64,000 nt of DNA from Channallabes apus (Eukaryota > Chordata > Actinopteri > Siluriformes > Clariidae). Below, in pieces: positions 46,120-58,314 of this stretch. A model generated the notes under the pieces. It searched no databases and had not been told where the DNA came from. It saw only the letters and a program-made list of their open reading frames with translations. A program made the translations under genes and the position numbers. Location: the NCBI GenBank assembly GCA_030522415.1, contig CM060113.1, forward strand, positions 13,212,065 to 13,276,064. The letters are read 5' to 3'. Each line of letters starts with the position of its first letter. Positions within the stretch are counted from its first letter, which is position 1.

Positions 46120-49100
46120 TCATACGTATTGTTTTTTCTGTGCTTGAGAGGCTAGGCCTTTAGCCTTTTCTTTAGCAGCGAGCGCCGTCTCACGGGCCTT
46201 CTCTGTTGCGGTCTCTGCCAGCGTTCTCGTAGGGGTTTCACCTGCACATCGGGAAAGTGTAGCTTAGAGAATTGACAAATAATTGGCACAACTATTTAAC
46301 CAACACAACGGCTTCTTACCTTGCATTTTGGCCAAGACATATTCAAATCCTTTCATCGTCTTTACTACACCACTCTTAAATCGGGCAAGGCCAAATTCCT
46401 TAAAAAATTAAATAAAAAACTTTTCAGACAAGTAAATATGTTTACAGTTGCCAAGTAATGCAAGAGGTCAAATGCTGCAATTAAGCTACAGACTAAGCAG
46501 CTGTTCAACTGTCTACAACCCCACCCATGACAAATGGTTGGCTGTGCTATTTTCAGGTGCAGTTAGTTAACTTCACAGTGTAACCATGCCTTAAGCGTAA
46601 TTCAGTGCTTAATTTGGATCACTGCTGGCTCTGTGTTATTTAAACCTCCGTGACTTTACGCCTGGTCACACGTGTGCTCTAACCCACTGACCTGAATAGC
46701 TCTGGAAAAGCCGTAGAGGCTGGAGGAGATCCACGCCTCTCTCTTGATTTCTGTTAGGTTGCTGTTGTCAAGGCCGTCTGTGTACACGCAGCGCTCCTCC
46801 ACGGACTAATAAAAGAAAAGAGCGGAAAACACAAGGATAAATATTTACACAGAGGCATTTGTGAAAAAAAGTGCCCAATAAATTTCATCTAAACAGAACA
46901 TAGTCTGTTGTTTTCAATATGACTATAATCACTCGATTATTAAGACAGATAATCTTAACCAAAGCAGCGCATGCTATGGTCAAAAGTATGCAGAAACCCA
47001 ACTATCACAAATCATACACTTTATTGCCAAAAGTATTTGCTTGCTTTGTCTACTTTGAACAATAAAGGGCCATCCCCAAACTGTTCCCACAAAGTTGGGA
47101 GTATGAAATTGCCTAAAATGTCTTGGTATGCTGAAGCATTAAAACTTCTTTTCACTGGAAGACATGGATTAGCGAGTTTGGTATGGAAGAACTTGACTGG
47201 CCCGCACTGAGTCCTGACCTTAAACTGATAGAACATCTTTGTGATAAATCAAAATGGAGACTGCGAGCCAGGTCTTCTTGTTCAACATCAGTGTCTGACT
47301 TAACAAAAGTGCTTCTAGAAGAATGATCAAAAATTCCCATGAACTCACTCCTAAATGTTGTGAAAAGCCTTCCCAGAAAAGTTGAAGCTGTTATATCCGC
47401 AAAGGCTGGGCCAACATTATATTTAACACTAGAGATTAAGAATTGGATGCTTCTCTGTGAAGGCAGGAGAGCAAATACTTGTCCATGCAATGTCCTGTCA
47501 CATATTCAGCACCAACACAAACTAAAAAAATAACAAGGATGCTGTATGCGCACTCATATTATATAAAATATCACAGCCTACAATCTTTCACAGTTCGTTT
47601 TGCATATCCAGAAAGCTGTACAAAGGCAATCGTGGCTTGAATTTGTTTGGACAAATGTCAAATTCATCATTTTTGCTTAAACACAGTAACCTAAAAATTG
47701 AATGTTTGAACATACCCATGTTGTCTGAACTACTGACTACAAGGGCCACAAAATTATGATGCATCCAGTCAACTAAGTCACATTTTCTTTAGTGAGAACA
47801 TATTGAAGGGCTTCGGTGAGGGACAGGTGAAATCAGATCAGTAGGCTTAAAGATGGTGATCCCATCAAAGTCTCTCCATCACACGTACCTACAAGGGCCA
47901 CAAAATTGAACACCCCAATTTTGCTATAACAGCTTCCACTTTACAGTAAAGGCTGTGTTATATTTTGGATTGTAGTTTTGGAGATTTGTGCTCATTCAGC
48001 CACAAAAACAAAAGTCAAGCCAGGTATTGATGAGGAGGACTGAGGCACAGTTGTTTGTTCCAGTTCATTCCAAATGGTGCACAGGACTCTGTGGAAGCCA
48101 CATTAGTTCTTGCACACCAAACTTTGCAATCCATATCTTCTTTTAATGTCCCTCACTTTGTGCACAGGGGCACTACATGGTGGAAATGGTGTGTGCCCTC
48201 ATTTCTAGTGGATGGAAAGATTTCAAGTACTACTTTGATTGCAACTTTGTGCAACAGTTTGGGGAAGAACCACAAATGGGTGTGAGGTCGTGTCCACACA
48301 CTTTTGCAAATAGAGTGCAAGTTGTTTGCACATTATTACCATGTGACCAAAGGGCCAAAGTACATCTGAAGTCAGCAATTCTATGCATTGACCCAGTTAG
48401 CTTGAAAACATTTTCATCTGCATGTGACTGCCTATAAAACTTTCAGTACTATTAAAAACATAAAACCAGAAAGAGCAAAACATCAGGTTTAGAAACATTA
48501 AAACAAACTATACAAACCTGCTAAACTTGACGAGTAAAGTTGAACATGCTTGGTGCAAATTTATAAAAATTCAATTTTATAAATTGTCATCATAACTGGA
48601 ATCAATTGTGCATCACTGACAACTGGAGCCTCAAGAGAAGCATCTAATTGATGCAGAAGTCTGCTCACCATGACAGATGCATGGCTGATGTTCCAGGTGA
48701 AAGAGACCATGGTCCTTTTCTGGGGATCCACTACAGAATCCTCAATGATGTACGCCTTGCGGGCCATGTGACTGGGCAAAAACTTTTCTGCCCAACGTGG
48801 CGCTCGGCTGGTTTTGGTCAAGAGTCGTCGGGAAACAAGGCGATTATCAGGAGTCACCTCCCGAAAGATGATGTCCTCTGTCAACACATGATTACTACAC
48901 AGAAAAGGGGGAGGGGATACTTCTCAATATATTTATCACACAATATACACAATTATCTTGACTGAAGGAAATATCCAAACTCAATTTATACTGAGCTTTA
49001 TATTTAACATGTACCATTCAATGACAAACACTTTTGGTAAGTTGATTTTTTTTTTTTAAGTTTCTTACATGTTCTCAATGCTGTTTGCATTTTTGCTGAT

Positions 49101-50028
49101 AGCAGTGCCATTGGGATTAAAACTTTACTCAAGGCTTCAGCCTGCGATTGCATTTTGAGATCGTTTTTGAGACAGTCCGACTTGTAGATCATGTTATATA
49201 CCAGGAGGGAGCGAAAACTGGTTTAGAACTTTTTGAGCAAAAAGGAGTCTGATTAGAGTGGAAAGCTCATAGAAGTGTCTTCATAAAAATGCAGGCTGGG
49301 GACAATACTGCAGGACATAATCTATCGGTGTCCAGTCCATAAGTGCTCTAGCTCTGCCCTTTAGTCGCAATAGACTCGCCTAATCGTTTCATATTTCAGA
49401 AGAAAAGACTGCTCTCCTGCGCTGCTCCAGTCCCTAATTTCTCAAGACAATTCAGATGAGCAATAGCCTAGTAACCTACAGCCTTAACCGTTTGAGCCAC
49501 CCCTGCACCACAACTTACGGAGACAAACAAAATTTACAGACTCAACCCCAAACTTTAAATGACCCAGAAACTATAAAGTGACGGATGCACTTTCCAGACA
49601 ATCATCATTTGACCTTGACATCCTAACCCTATTAAACTAACTGAATTATTAATGTTCTTGTGCGACATCAGTGCAGCACACAGTCCATAACATCTCACGG
49701 TTAAACAAAAACAGCCCTTTAATCTAAATTAAACAGTTCACAAATCATTCATTATATAATATACAATAAACTGAAATACTATATATTTAAGTGTGTCAGG
49801 GTGGACTTTTCCTTTCATGTGCTGATCTGTTGAATCAGGTCTAGGTTAGATGAGCAATGCTTCTCTGCTTGTGAACTTTCTTTAATATGTTGTCATTTAA
49901 TTAAATAAATAAAAAAAAGGCATTGTTTCTTTTTACCTGTAAGGATTGGGGTATCTTTGCCAGAAGGCTTGAGAAACTTGGTCCCATGTGCCTTTAAGAA
50001 AGCCTGCACAGCTGAAATACTTCACCAT
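46120..50028 (-). CDS. prelid1: PRELI domain-containing protein 1, mitochondrial intermembrane-space lipid transfer protein
   Basis: PRELID1, in complex with TRIAP1, carries phosphatidic acid between the mitochondrial membranes for cardiolipin synthesis. Five coding exons in transcription order: 49937-50028, 48669-48894, 46692-46805, 46320-46398 and 46120-46241. Phases agree and give 210 codons, against 219 in human. The PRELI/MSF1 domain begins at the first residue (MVKYFSCAGFLKGTWDQV, AFWQRYPNPY), continues through LTEDIIFREVTPD and RWAEKFLP, and ends around residue 172 after ARFKSGVVKTMKGFEY. The C-terminal Ala/Lys/Glu helix (TATEKARETALAAKEKAKGL) matches the LEA-like tail of the family. 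Teleosts can carry two co-orthologues (1a and 1b); I cannot say which this is. Intron 2 contains a rearranged Tc1-like remnant and a copy of the gene's own stop codon and 3' UTR. Confidence 0.95.
47012..48320. mobile_element. rearranged Tc1-like remnant in prelid1 intron 2
   Basis: The left end CACTTTATTGCCAAAAGTAT and right end CACACTTTTGCAAATAGAGT match one fish Tc1 family. Inside, blocks read in both orientations (AACTGTTCCCACAAAGTTGG forward; ACTGGCCCGCACTGAGTCCT reversed). The prelid1 3' UTR copy (47488-47887) lies in the middle. No usable transposase. Confidence 0.6.
47488..47887 (-). repeat. copy of the prelid1 stop codon and 3' UTR inside prelid1 intron 2
   Basis: Aligns over its whole length, in the same orientation, with 45734-46128: from CAATGTCCTGTCACATATTC through GCTTAAACACAGTAACCTAA to CCCATCAAAGTCTCTCCATC. 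The copy includes the last Tyr-Val-stop codons (TAC GTG TGA here; TAC GTA TGA in the gene) and carries small indels. A further fragment of the same unit (CTACAAGGGCCACAAAATTG) abuts its right end. Confidence 0.88.
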
Positions 50029-51128
50029 TGTTCCCAGTAAAGTGGCTTTGGGTTTAAAAAAAAAAAAAAAAAAAAAAGCTGTAATGAGAAAGATGATCTC
50101 AAAATGAAGTCTTATAGTGGCTGTTGGTTCAGTAGCACAACATCTACAACTTAATGAATTAACCAGATGGCCTTCAAAAAGTCGTGTTAAGCAAAAAATA
50201 AAATAAAAATAATAAAAATGTCAGCTAGATTAAGACAACGTTACAGTACTGATGTCTGTATTCTTTTTAAGTTATACGAGTGTTGTGCCTTATGCTAAAG
50301 AGTATGACGTTAGCTAGCTAATAGTGCTAGCTTCTTCGCTGACATTTGGGAATAGAACACGAATTTTATTTTCTTACTTAACAAATATCGTGTAGTCAAA
50401 TAAATCATAGCTATAAATTCAACAACTAAATTAAAAAGCACACCAGCTAGCTAAAGCTAATCTTCATATCCCTCGCGTGCACTGAAAGCTCTGCTAACAA
50501 TGCTAACTCATGTGCTACATCAAGTTTGAATGAATTTTTATTTGCACATTATTTATTTTTTTGACCATGAGCCCTGAAATTAACCCCTATACCGAATCAA
50601 CAGAAGGACTGATAAATATTTATTTTACCAAAATGAAAGAAGCAGTTTATCCTGAACTCTCCGCCATCTCCTCTCCCTCTGTGTTTCGGGAGGTAGTAAA
50701 ACAGCACGAGAACGCGAGACGTGCTTCACGTCAGGAAGGTCATGGACAACCATACATCCGGGAACCTGTCCTCCTTGTGCACTTCTACCCTAAGTAGGGC
50801 GTCTAGCTAGCTAGTGGGCAGCCGCCATAGGCTCCTCAGTGCTGTTTCCGTGTAGAAATAGTGTGTATAGAAATACTTAAAATTAATCATAAACTCACAG
50901 TTTTAGGTTGTAATAAATTTTCTTACCTTAAACCTTATTTCTTTTGTCAGCTCAGCTCAAATTACTTAGCTATTTTCCTTGCTCAAACTGTCTTTCACAC
51001 GTCATCAGATTGTGTTTTAATGCCGCCCCCCCCCCCCCTCTCTCTCTCTCTCTCTCTTTCTTTTGTACCTAAATAGTTGTTCTGCCTACTCCATAGGACT
51101 TTGTCCAAACCTAGGACCTCAACATGTA
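50029..51128. other. prelid1 upstream region
   Basis: Contains a poly-A run (about 50057-50078), AT-rich sequence with several GCTAGC-type motifs, and a moderately CpG-bearing stretch at 50640-50830. A (CT)n run lies near 51038. A 78-codon frame at 50561-50797 resembles nothing I know. Confidence 0.4.
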
Positions 51129-52040
51129 CAGTGCCTTGCAAAAATAGTTATATCCCTTAAACTTTTCCATATTTTGCCACTTTACACCCAGAAACATAAA
51201 TTTATTTTATTGAGATTTTATGTGATTGACCAACAATCACATAATTGACCAACAGATTGTGAAGTAAAGTACAGTATATGGAAAATGTTAAATGATGTTT
51301 CCAAATAAAAATCTGAAATGGGTGGCATGCATTTGTATTCAGCCCCCTTTACTCTGATACCCTTAAATAGAATTCAGTGGAACCAATTTTCTTTAGAACA
51401 GATGTCCTGTGAAGGCCTCAGTGGTTTGTTAGAGAACATTATTAAACAAACAGCATTATGGATCCCAAGGAACACACCAGACAGTTCAGGAATAAAGTTG
51501 TAGAGTTTGAAGTTTGAAGCACAGTTAGGTTCTAAAAAAAAATATCCCAAGATTTGAACAACTCATGGAGCACTGTTCAATCCATCATCCGAAAATGGAA
51601 AGAGTATGGCATAACTACTACCTACCAAGAAATAGCCATCCACGTAAACTGACAGGCCAGGCAAGGAGACCAATTAACAAGAGAATAAACCAAGAGTCCC
51701 TTGGTAACTCTGGAGTTGCTGCAGAGATCCAGTTGGGGAGAATCTTTCCACAAAACAAATTTTAGTCGTGCACTTCAAAATGTGGCCTTTATGGAAGAGT
51801 GGCGAGAAGAAAGCCATTGTTGATAAAAAGTCAGAAGAAGGTTGTGCTATACTGTTTGTGGTGAAAAACTACACTGTTGGTAAGGGCATCATGTTGTGAG
51901 GATGCTTTTCTTCAGCAGGGACAGGGAAGCTGTAATCACTGTAATCTTAGAGGAGTCTGCAGAAGTAGAATGGGCAAAAATTTTAGATATGCCTTAGATA
52001 TGCAAAGCTGGTAGAGACATACCTCAAGAGCACTAGTGAA
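51129..52040 (+). mobile_element. degraded Tc1-like element between prelid1 and the receptor gene
   Basis: Starts CAGTGCCTTGCAAAAATAGT after TA. Contains remnants of transposase codons (TCCATCATCCGAAAATGGAA, CAACTCTGGAGTTGCTGCAG-like, GAGTGGCGAGAAGAAAGCCA). Several frames are broken; the right end is not clear. Confidence 0.6.
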
Positions 52041-52169
52041 ATACTGGGGATTATATAGAAAAATAAATGTAGTTTTTACTCTCATAATTATCTTTGATTA
52101 TCGTTTGTAATCTAAAGTCCTAATTCATAGGTCACTGTGTGGCACAACAAACTAAAATGTTCCTCTGAA

Positions 52170-52447
52170 ACTGAGGTACAGGGACTGGACTGATTACCTT
52201 TATAATTCTTTGTGTATGATCTACTGTAGGACACAGTCTAAGAAATTTTTGTGAGCGTTCTCTCATACATATTGCATGCAGATATAGGGCAAGAGCGTCA
52301 GTAAATTGTGGGGTAACTGTCGGTAAATTAGGAGCTGGTTTAAGTATTTCAGAAGTATTCTCAGAATCTGCTGATGTCCTGGGATTGTCACACACAGCAC
52401 ACAGTGTCTAGAGTTTAAACAGAATGGTGCAAAAAAAAACAAAAAAT
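52170..52447 (+). mobile_element. Tc1-family remnant
   Basis: TCTGCTGATGTCCTGGGATT and TAGAGTTTAAACAGAATGGT match the fish Tc1 family also seen at 35560 and 55300. It is cut on the right by the V-SINE at 52461. Confidence 0.6.
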
Positions 52448-52460
52448 AGCTTTGTCCCTA

Positions 52461-52816
52461 CACTGTCGCCTTGCACCTCCAGGGTCTGGGTTCGATTCCC
52501 CGGCCAGGCTCGATTCCCGTCTCTGTGTGCATGGAGTTTGCATGTTCTCCCCGTGCTTGGTGGGTTTCCTCCGGGTACTCCGGTTTCCTCCCATAGTCCA
52601 AAGATATGCAGGTTAGGCTAATTGGCGTTCCCAAATTGCCCGTAGTCTGTGATTGGGTGTGTGAGTGTGTGTATGTGTGTGTGCCCTGCGATGGATTGGC
52701 ACCCTGTCCAGGGTGTACCCCGCCTAGTGCCCGAAGTCTCCTGGGATAGGCTCCAGGTCCCCCGCGACCCTGAACACAGGATTAAGCGGTATAGAAAATG
52801 AATGAATGAATGAATG
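52461..52816 (+). mobile_element. 5'-truncated V-SINE with 13-bp target-site duplication
   Basis: AGCTTTGTCCCTA occurs at 52448-52460 and 52817-52829. The insert starts inside the head (CACTGTCGCCTTGCACCTCC) and ends with (AATG)n. It landed in a Tc1-family remnant. Confidence 0.92.
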
Positions 52817-53361
52817 AGCTTTGTCCCTAATTGTCAATGGACTATGACTCTGTAATAGAACATATGTTTTATCTTATTGAAATATTTGATACATGGGCCT
52901 AGACACCTTAAGCTCTGATTATTATGCACAATGTGGTGGCTAATTCACCACAGTATAGTATAGTTCTCTCAAAACACCTCTCGTATGCATTCAAATTATA
53001 TTTTTGATCGCCCAAACTCTCTATTTATTTGCTTTAACTGTTTCTCGCCTGTGCTCAAATTGTATTTTAATTGCTCACACTGTCATGCACTTAAATAGTT
53101 GTTTTGTTCAGTCATTGTGTCTCTCGCATGATCAGATTGTATTTTGGCTGGCTTCAACGTCCTCTTGTGAGATCACATTGTATTTTTGCAGTGCCAAATT
53201 GTCTCTTGCATACCCAAATAGCTTTTTTGCTCACTTGAAATACCTCTTATTTATAATCAAATTGCAGAAAACATTGGTTGTCTGAAAAGTTGTTTTAATA
53301 AATGTTTTTATATTGGAATAATATGTTAAATAACTAAGATACATTAAAAGCAGCAAGACGG

Positions 53362-53520
53362 CAAAATGGCATAGTGGTTAGAACAGTGGCCTCGCACCTT
53401 CAGGGTTGGGATTAAATTCCCTCTCTAAGTCTGTACATGTGGAGTTGCAGGTTCTCCCTGTGCTTGATGGGTTTTTGTCTAGGTGAGTGTATGTGAATGT
53501 GTGCCCTGTGATGGAGAGAC
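53362..53520 (+). mobile_element. degraded V-SINE fragment
   Basis: Head-like GGCATAGTGGTTAGAACAGT and core GGTTCTCCCTGTGCTTGATG, then a short tail GTGTGCCCTGTGATGGA. Old and internally deleted. Confidence 0.65.
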
Positions 53521-53529
53521 TGACAGAGT

Positions 53530-54560
53530 AAAAGCACCTATTGGAGAACTGCTGATCTCAACTGGTTGAATGGTGTAAGGAGAACTGGAAGGACCTCCCG
53601 AAACCCACCAACAGACCTTCCATTGGGAAAGTAGAGCTAAAGACTCAGAGCAGGAAGTGTAAGGCAGATGGAGGAGGCAGGGTACTGAAAAAATGGGCCT
53701 GGGGCTATTTTAGTCGAACATCAGATTCAGGAGTAGCAATGCAAATTCCATCCTGACAGTGGAAGAATAGACCAACTGCTTACCCTCAAAAGGACCTAAC
53801 CATTCTACATGTGTTTTGTGGACTTGAATAGGGCATATGAATGTAGTCCTTGTCGAGTCCTGTGGAGGGTGCCATTTGATCCCAGTGTAGCTGAAATGAG
53901 AATCTGGTCTGCATCACTAGGTCAGACCTGTCCCTGATGTGCATTATACTTTGCCACTGTTATCCTTGACAACTGATTCAATTTTCATGTACAGAATTTC
54001 TAGGTGCAGCTAGGGGGCAAAAGGGGTTTTTAATTACTGTATATGACCTCAGGACTGCATCTTTCTCTTCTACAGGTGACGTGGTCCTGTTAGCTTCTTT
54101 AGCACTGACCTCCAGCATGTTCTGGGATACCTTTTAGCTGAGTGACCGCAGCTGGGATGAGAGTCAGCACCTCCAAAGCTGAGTCCATGGCTCTTTGCCA
54201 GAAAGGAATGGGTTGTCCCCTTCAGGATACTGCCTGAACCAGAGGAGTTTATGTTGCTCAAAATCTTGTTCACAAGAGAGTGCGATAGAGTGGATCCAGA
54301 GATTGATAGGTGGATTAGTGAAGCATCAGCAGCTACGCATTGTACCGAAAGAGCAGAGCCTGAAAAACTATGAAATCGAGTTTTGGGTAATGACCGAAAG
54401 AGTGAGGATACAAGCCGTGGAAATAGATTTCCTTTGCAGTGTGGCTGGGCTAAGCTTTAGAGAGCTCTGACCATGGGGATCTCTGCTTGTCCCCATGCTT
54501 GCTGCCTCATGATCCTGTCCTGGATGAGCAGAAGAAAATGAATGGATGGAATTCCTATAA
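53530..54560 (+). mobile_element. degraded LINE reverse-transcriptase fragment
   Basis: Short matches in order: VDLNRAYECSPC-like sequence near 53820, DVVLLASLALTSSMF near 54070 (the AD-VVL catalytic area), and EFWVMTERVRIQAVEIDFLC at 54382-54441. The tail is AGAAGAAAATGAATGGATGG. Frames are broken throughout; the family was not assigned. Confidence 0.65.
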
Positions 54561-54740
54561 GCAAAAGTAATTAAGGTGTTGGACTTCAAACCACGGCACT
54601 ACCAAGTTGCCACTGTTAGGCCATTGAGCAAGGCCATTAACCCTCAACTGCCTGCTCAGGTGTATAACAATACATTAGAATTAAATGATACAATTGTAAG
54701 TTGCTTTGGACAAGGGTGCTAAATGCCATAAATGTAAAGG
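54560..54740 (+). mobile_element. tRNA-derived SINE copy
   Basis: Same family as the copy at the window start: AAGGTGTTGGACTTCAAACC, TTAACCCTCAACTGCCTGCT and a GCCATAAATGTAAAGG tail. The tRNA-like head is lost. Confidence 0.65.
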
Positions 54741-54870
54741 CGTTCCTGTAAAGCCAGCATTTCAGATGTGCAGCAGGCAGTCAGATCATGACTGTGGTGT
54801 ACTGAAAAAACTTTCTACCTTGATTGTATCCAGGTACTGGTGATAAGTGCGTTATAGAGAAATGCTGTAA
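54735..54870 (+). mobile_element. mariner-type fragment
   Basis: CCAGCATTTCAGATGTGCAG and following bases match the inverted sequence near 20080-20130 in the other mariner-type remnant. Confidence 0.5.
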
Positions 54871-55299
54871 ATGTAGTTTCTACTTGCATAATTCTGTTTT
54901 GTTATTCTGCGTAATCAAAAGTCCTGATTCATAGGTAATTATGTGGCTTAATAAACTTCCTCTGAAGACCTATTCCTTAAGATTACATACAAGAACGTCT
55001 GGATTTCACAAGCAACAACCCGTCTTATTACTTTTGTATAATATTTTGTTATAATAGAAAATAATTTCTATTATGTATCTCTGGCCACGGCCACAACAGA
55101 TTATGGCATCGTGTGCATGTCTGATTAGGTCAATCTTGCTTTCATACTGAAACACCTGAGGTTTTGAGCTTGCCTCATGGTACAGCAGGGCAGATTGGAG
55201 CTCCTGCATTGTCCAATCCCTCATTGGTCTCTGTAGGGGGCAGTGTTTCTTCACAAATTGACTGACAGTGCCACGATTGTTATATGCCCTCACTGTCCA

Positions 55300-55570
55300 G
55301 TTTAATAGAAACCTGGACCCCTACTCAATTATACAGTTCAGTCAGCCGTTCATGTAGCAGCAGTGCATAAAAACCACGATTGAGTTAATGTTCACATTAA
55401 TCATTAGATGGGAGTCTTCAGGCTGAAACACCTTATTGATGAGAGAGAGATCACAGGAGAATGACCCTGACTGGTCCGAGCTGACAGGAAGTCTATATTA
55501 ACTCAAACCAGCACTCTTTACCTCAGCGGTGAGCTGGAAAATCTGTACACCCCCAGACACAGAACATCAA
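55300..55570 (+). mobile_element. Tc1-family remnant
   Basis: GTTCATGTAGCAGCAGTGCA, GAGTTAATGTTCACATTAAT and CGAGCTGACAGGAAGTCTAT are blocks of the same family. No open frame. Confidence 0.6.
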
Positions 55571-56159
55571 CATCAAACCTTGAGATTCAATTAATTAATG
55601 TTATTCAATTAATTAATGACTGGTTTCCTGATTGATTTAATGATGGCTTTTTGTCCTTTAAAATAGCTTGTTTGCCTTTATAACTCACTTTTTATGTTCT
55701 CTCATCTAATCAGCTAATTCCTCAAATTGTGGATTATTCTTTACTTTGCACATTGCACAATTTGTTGCTATCTATACTGTATAAATCTTATGTATACATT
55801 TGTTTTTGTATATGCCGTTTCCCTTTTTTTTTGCATTTCTATATTTGTATATTTTGCTGTATGTTCTGTATTTCTTATTGGAGCTACTACATGAATTTCA
55901 CTGTTCAGATTTCCATGAGTGCAAACACCAAAAACACAGATTTTTCAGCTGAACATTTTAAGATACTGTCTATTTTTCAGCAGGGAATACTTTTTTTTTT
56001 TTTAACACTTTTAAATTATGGATAATTTTTTCGTCCCTTGATTTTCAGAAAGTGACATTTATTGCTCAGTATTAACCACATCTTTATAGCTTAGTCATGG
56101 CTGCCTAATGGGGTTCAGCACAACATACCCAAAATGTTATGTGAACTCTTCCAGAAAAT

Positions 56160-56950
56160 AATAATTATTTTGATGACTATATATAATATAATACAATTTT
56201 TTTTTTGTGCATACTCTAGAGTACACAAATTACGGTGCACAATTACTCATAACTACTACTGTATGTAAGACAATTTACAATTGTTCACCTTCAGTGCAAA
56301 ACTGTAACTAGGTATTTGCTTTATTTCTGTTTTATTCTGAGATGCTGTCATTAGTATGTTGTTCAGTATAATTAGATTTTTTCACCTTAAGAATTAGCTG
56401 TTTGTTCGGGAAACAGATGCAGTTTTTGTTGATTATAACTAAATTCATAGCTTCACTGGCTGTGCTGGACAATGTGCTTTTATTAGTTTTGATGCCATAA
56501 CAATGCAATACCCATTTTAGACATAACGGTTATTAAAAAATGGGACATAGTGATTTAGGCAACCTGCAAAACTCAATCAAACAGTTGATTTATTTGTGAG
56601 ATGAGAAAATGATTTTTGAATTCATTTCATTTTCAGCTTAACATCATTCAGAAATAGCATGTACCAGTTGTACATACCACATGTGGAATTGACAGATGCT
56701 TGAATACAAAAGACCACCACCAAAAGTATGTATTTATACAATATGCTACAAACAAAATGTTTCCATATTTGAACTCTTCTAAAAATAAATCTCAGAATGG
56801 CACAGTGTCCTTCATTGTACAAGATCAAACCGCACAGGATTCGAGGTCTGAAAGGACTCGCGGGATGGATGATGTTAGATTTATGTTCACAGTGGAAGAA
56901 GATGATAAATCCATTTTTGTAAATTGCCTTCATCCATCCCCACTCAACGA
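56160..56950 (-). pseudogene. partial direct duplicate of the npy7r 3' end and downstream flank
   Basis: About 56814-56942 translates on the minus strand to GWMKAIYKNGFIIFFHCEHK, clearly related to receptor residues 339-358, and continues through a C-tail ending CGLILYN (parent RGLILYG). Upstream of this the homology stops, so TM1 to TM6 are missing. Homology continues past the coding end: 56400-56800 aligns in order with 57890-58314 downstream of the receptor. The unit lies about 1.5 kb away in the same orientation. The sequences have diverged, the reading frame degenerates after the tail, and no function is expected. Confidence 0.8.
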
Positions 56951-58314
56951 AATCATGGGAATCATTATAAATAATGATTTGCATTATTCTAATGCCTTTG
57001 TCTTGAGGTTTATTTCACGGAGATTTCCTGTGCATCTTTTCCTTGTGTCCATGTGGGTTCAAGGCTCTCCAGTGTCTCCGACCACATAAAAACATCCTGA
57101 AAAGTGAACAATCAAGATCAATTTTCTTAATTCACTGACTGTCAGTTCTGGCTTTGTCTGAGACAGTAGCTGGATTGATTAAAATGAATTAGGTGTAAAT
57201 GCGTTTGTGAAAGTATGTGTACATGATGTCCTGTGATGGACTAGGGGGCCAAGTTGTACTATATCTTGCCCAATGCCCAGTGTTCCTGTTATATGATCCT
57301 GGAGCCACTGTGACCCTGAACGTGATAAATGCTCATTGAAAATGAGCAAGCGAATGTATGTGAGTTTAATGATTTACAACATGGTAATACAAGACAAAGC
57401 GCTTTTACATGTGTACAGTATAACCTCAACTTGGTCAAGGCAGTACATATGAGTTTCAGGAGTTTTGGTTTTTGCAATAATTTGTTTTATTTTGTTAATT
57501 TTACCTTTTAATGTTCTGGAAAGTTCTGAAGAGTGTTATTAAAGGTCAGTTTAAAGGTTTTATTTACATATATAAAGAAACATGTTTTTCCCTTGCCTAT
57601 TTTTTTTAACTTTTTGAAGTTTATGTAAAAATCCCTGTTTGAACCCTGTTCTGCTAATTACTACATCTAGACTCATATGATATGCAGTTATCAGTATTAT
57701 TTTGATGAATTTGTTGTAATAGATATGTGTTCTTGTGTATACTTTAGGATACACACACCAACACAAAAATGTGTAAACACTACATGACTACAATGTACCA
57801 CATTTTATAGACGTCAAAATCCAGGATATACAGGAGCTATTACAGTATATATTAAGGCAGTTTTATTTTTTGTTTTATTCTCTACCTTAAGAAACAGCTA
57901 TCCTTCCAGAAAGCCATGTATAGACACAAATTGAGATAACAACTGATATCCTTGCTGCACTGATTGTGCTGAACAATGTGCTTTCCTTAATTTCAATTAC
58001 ATAATGCAGCAGCCACTTTAGATAAAACATTAACAAAGGCGTTGTTGGTACTGTAGTTAGACGAACTGTCAAGCTGAATTTATTCATCACATGTGAAAGT
58101 AAATTTGAAATAACTTTGTAGCTTTTTAGCTTAACACTATTTAGAGACAGCATATACAGATTGAACAAACCATAGGTAAAATTACAGATGCTGATGTACA
58201 AAACACATTCATTAAAAGTAATGTATTCATCCAGTATACAGCATGCAGAATGTTTACACATTTGAATACCTTAACAACAACAACAACAAAAAAATAAATC
58301 CCATATATCAGGGA

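Noticed and set aside
50561..50797. 78-codon frame upstream of prelid1
   Set aside because: No recognisable domain or splice context, and no family match. It is more likely a chance frame in the promoter area.
55006..55293. 95-codon minus-strand frame
   Set aside because: Sits against Tc1-family remnants and resembles no protein I know.
56700..57089. 129-codon plus-strand frame
   Set aside because: Antisense to the duplicated receptor fragment, hence a shadow.
57887..58261. 124-codon minus-strand frame downstream of the receptor
   Set aside because: Lies in the receptor 3' flank and has no family features. The matching frame in the duplicate reflects DNA duplication, not coding constraint.
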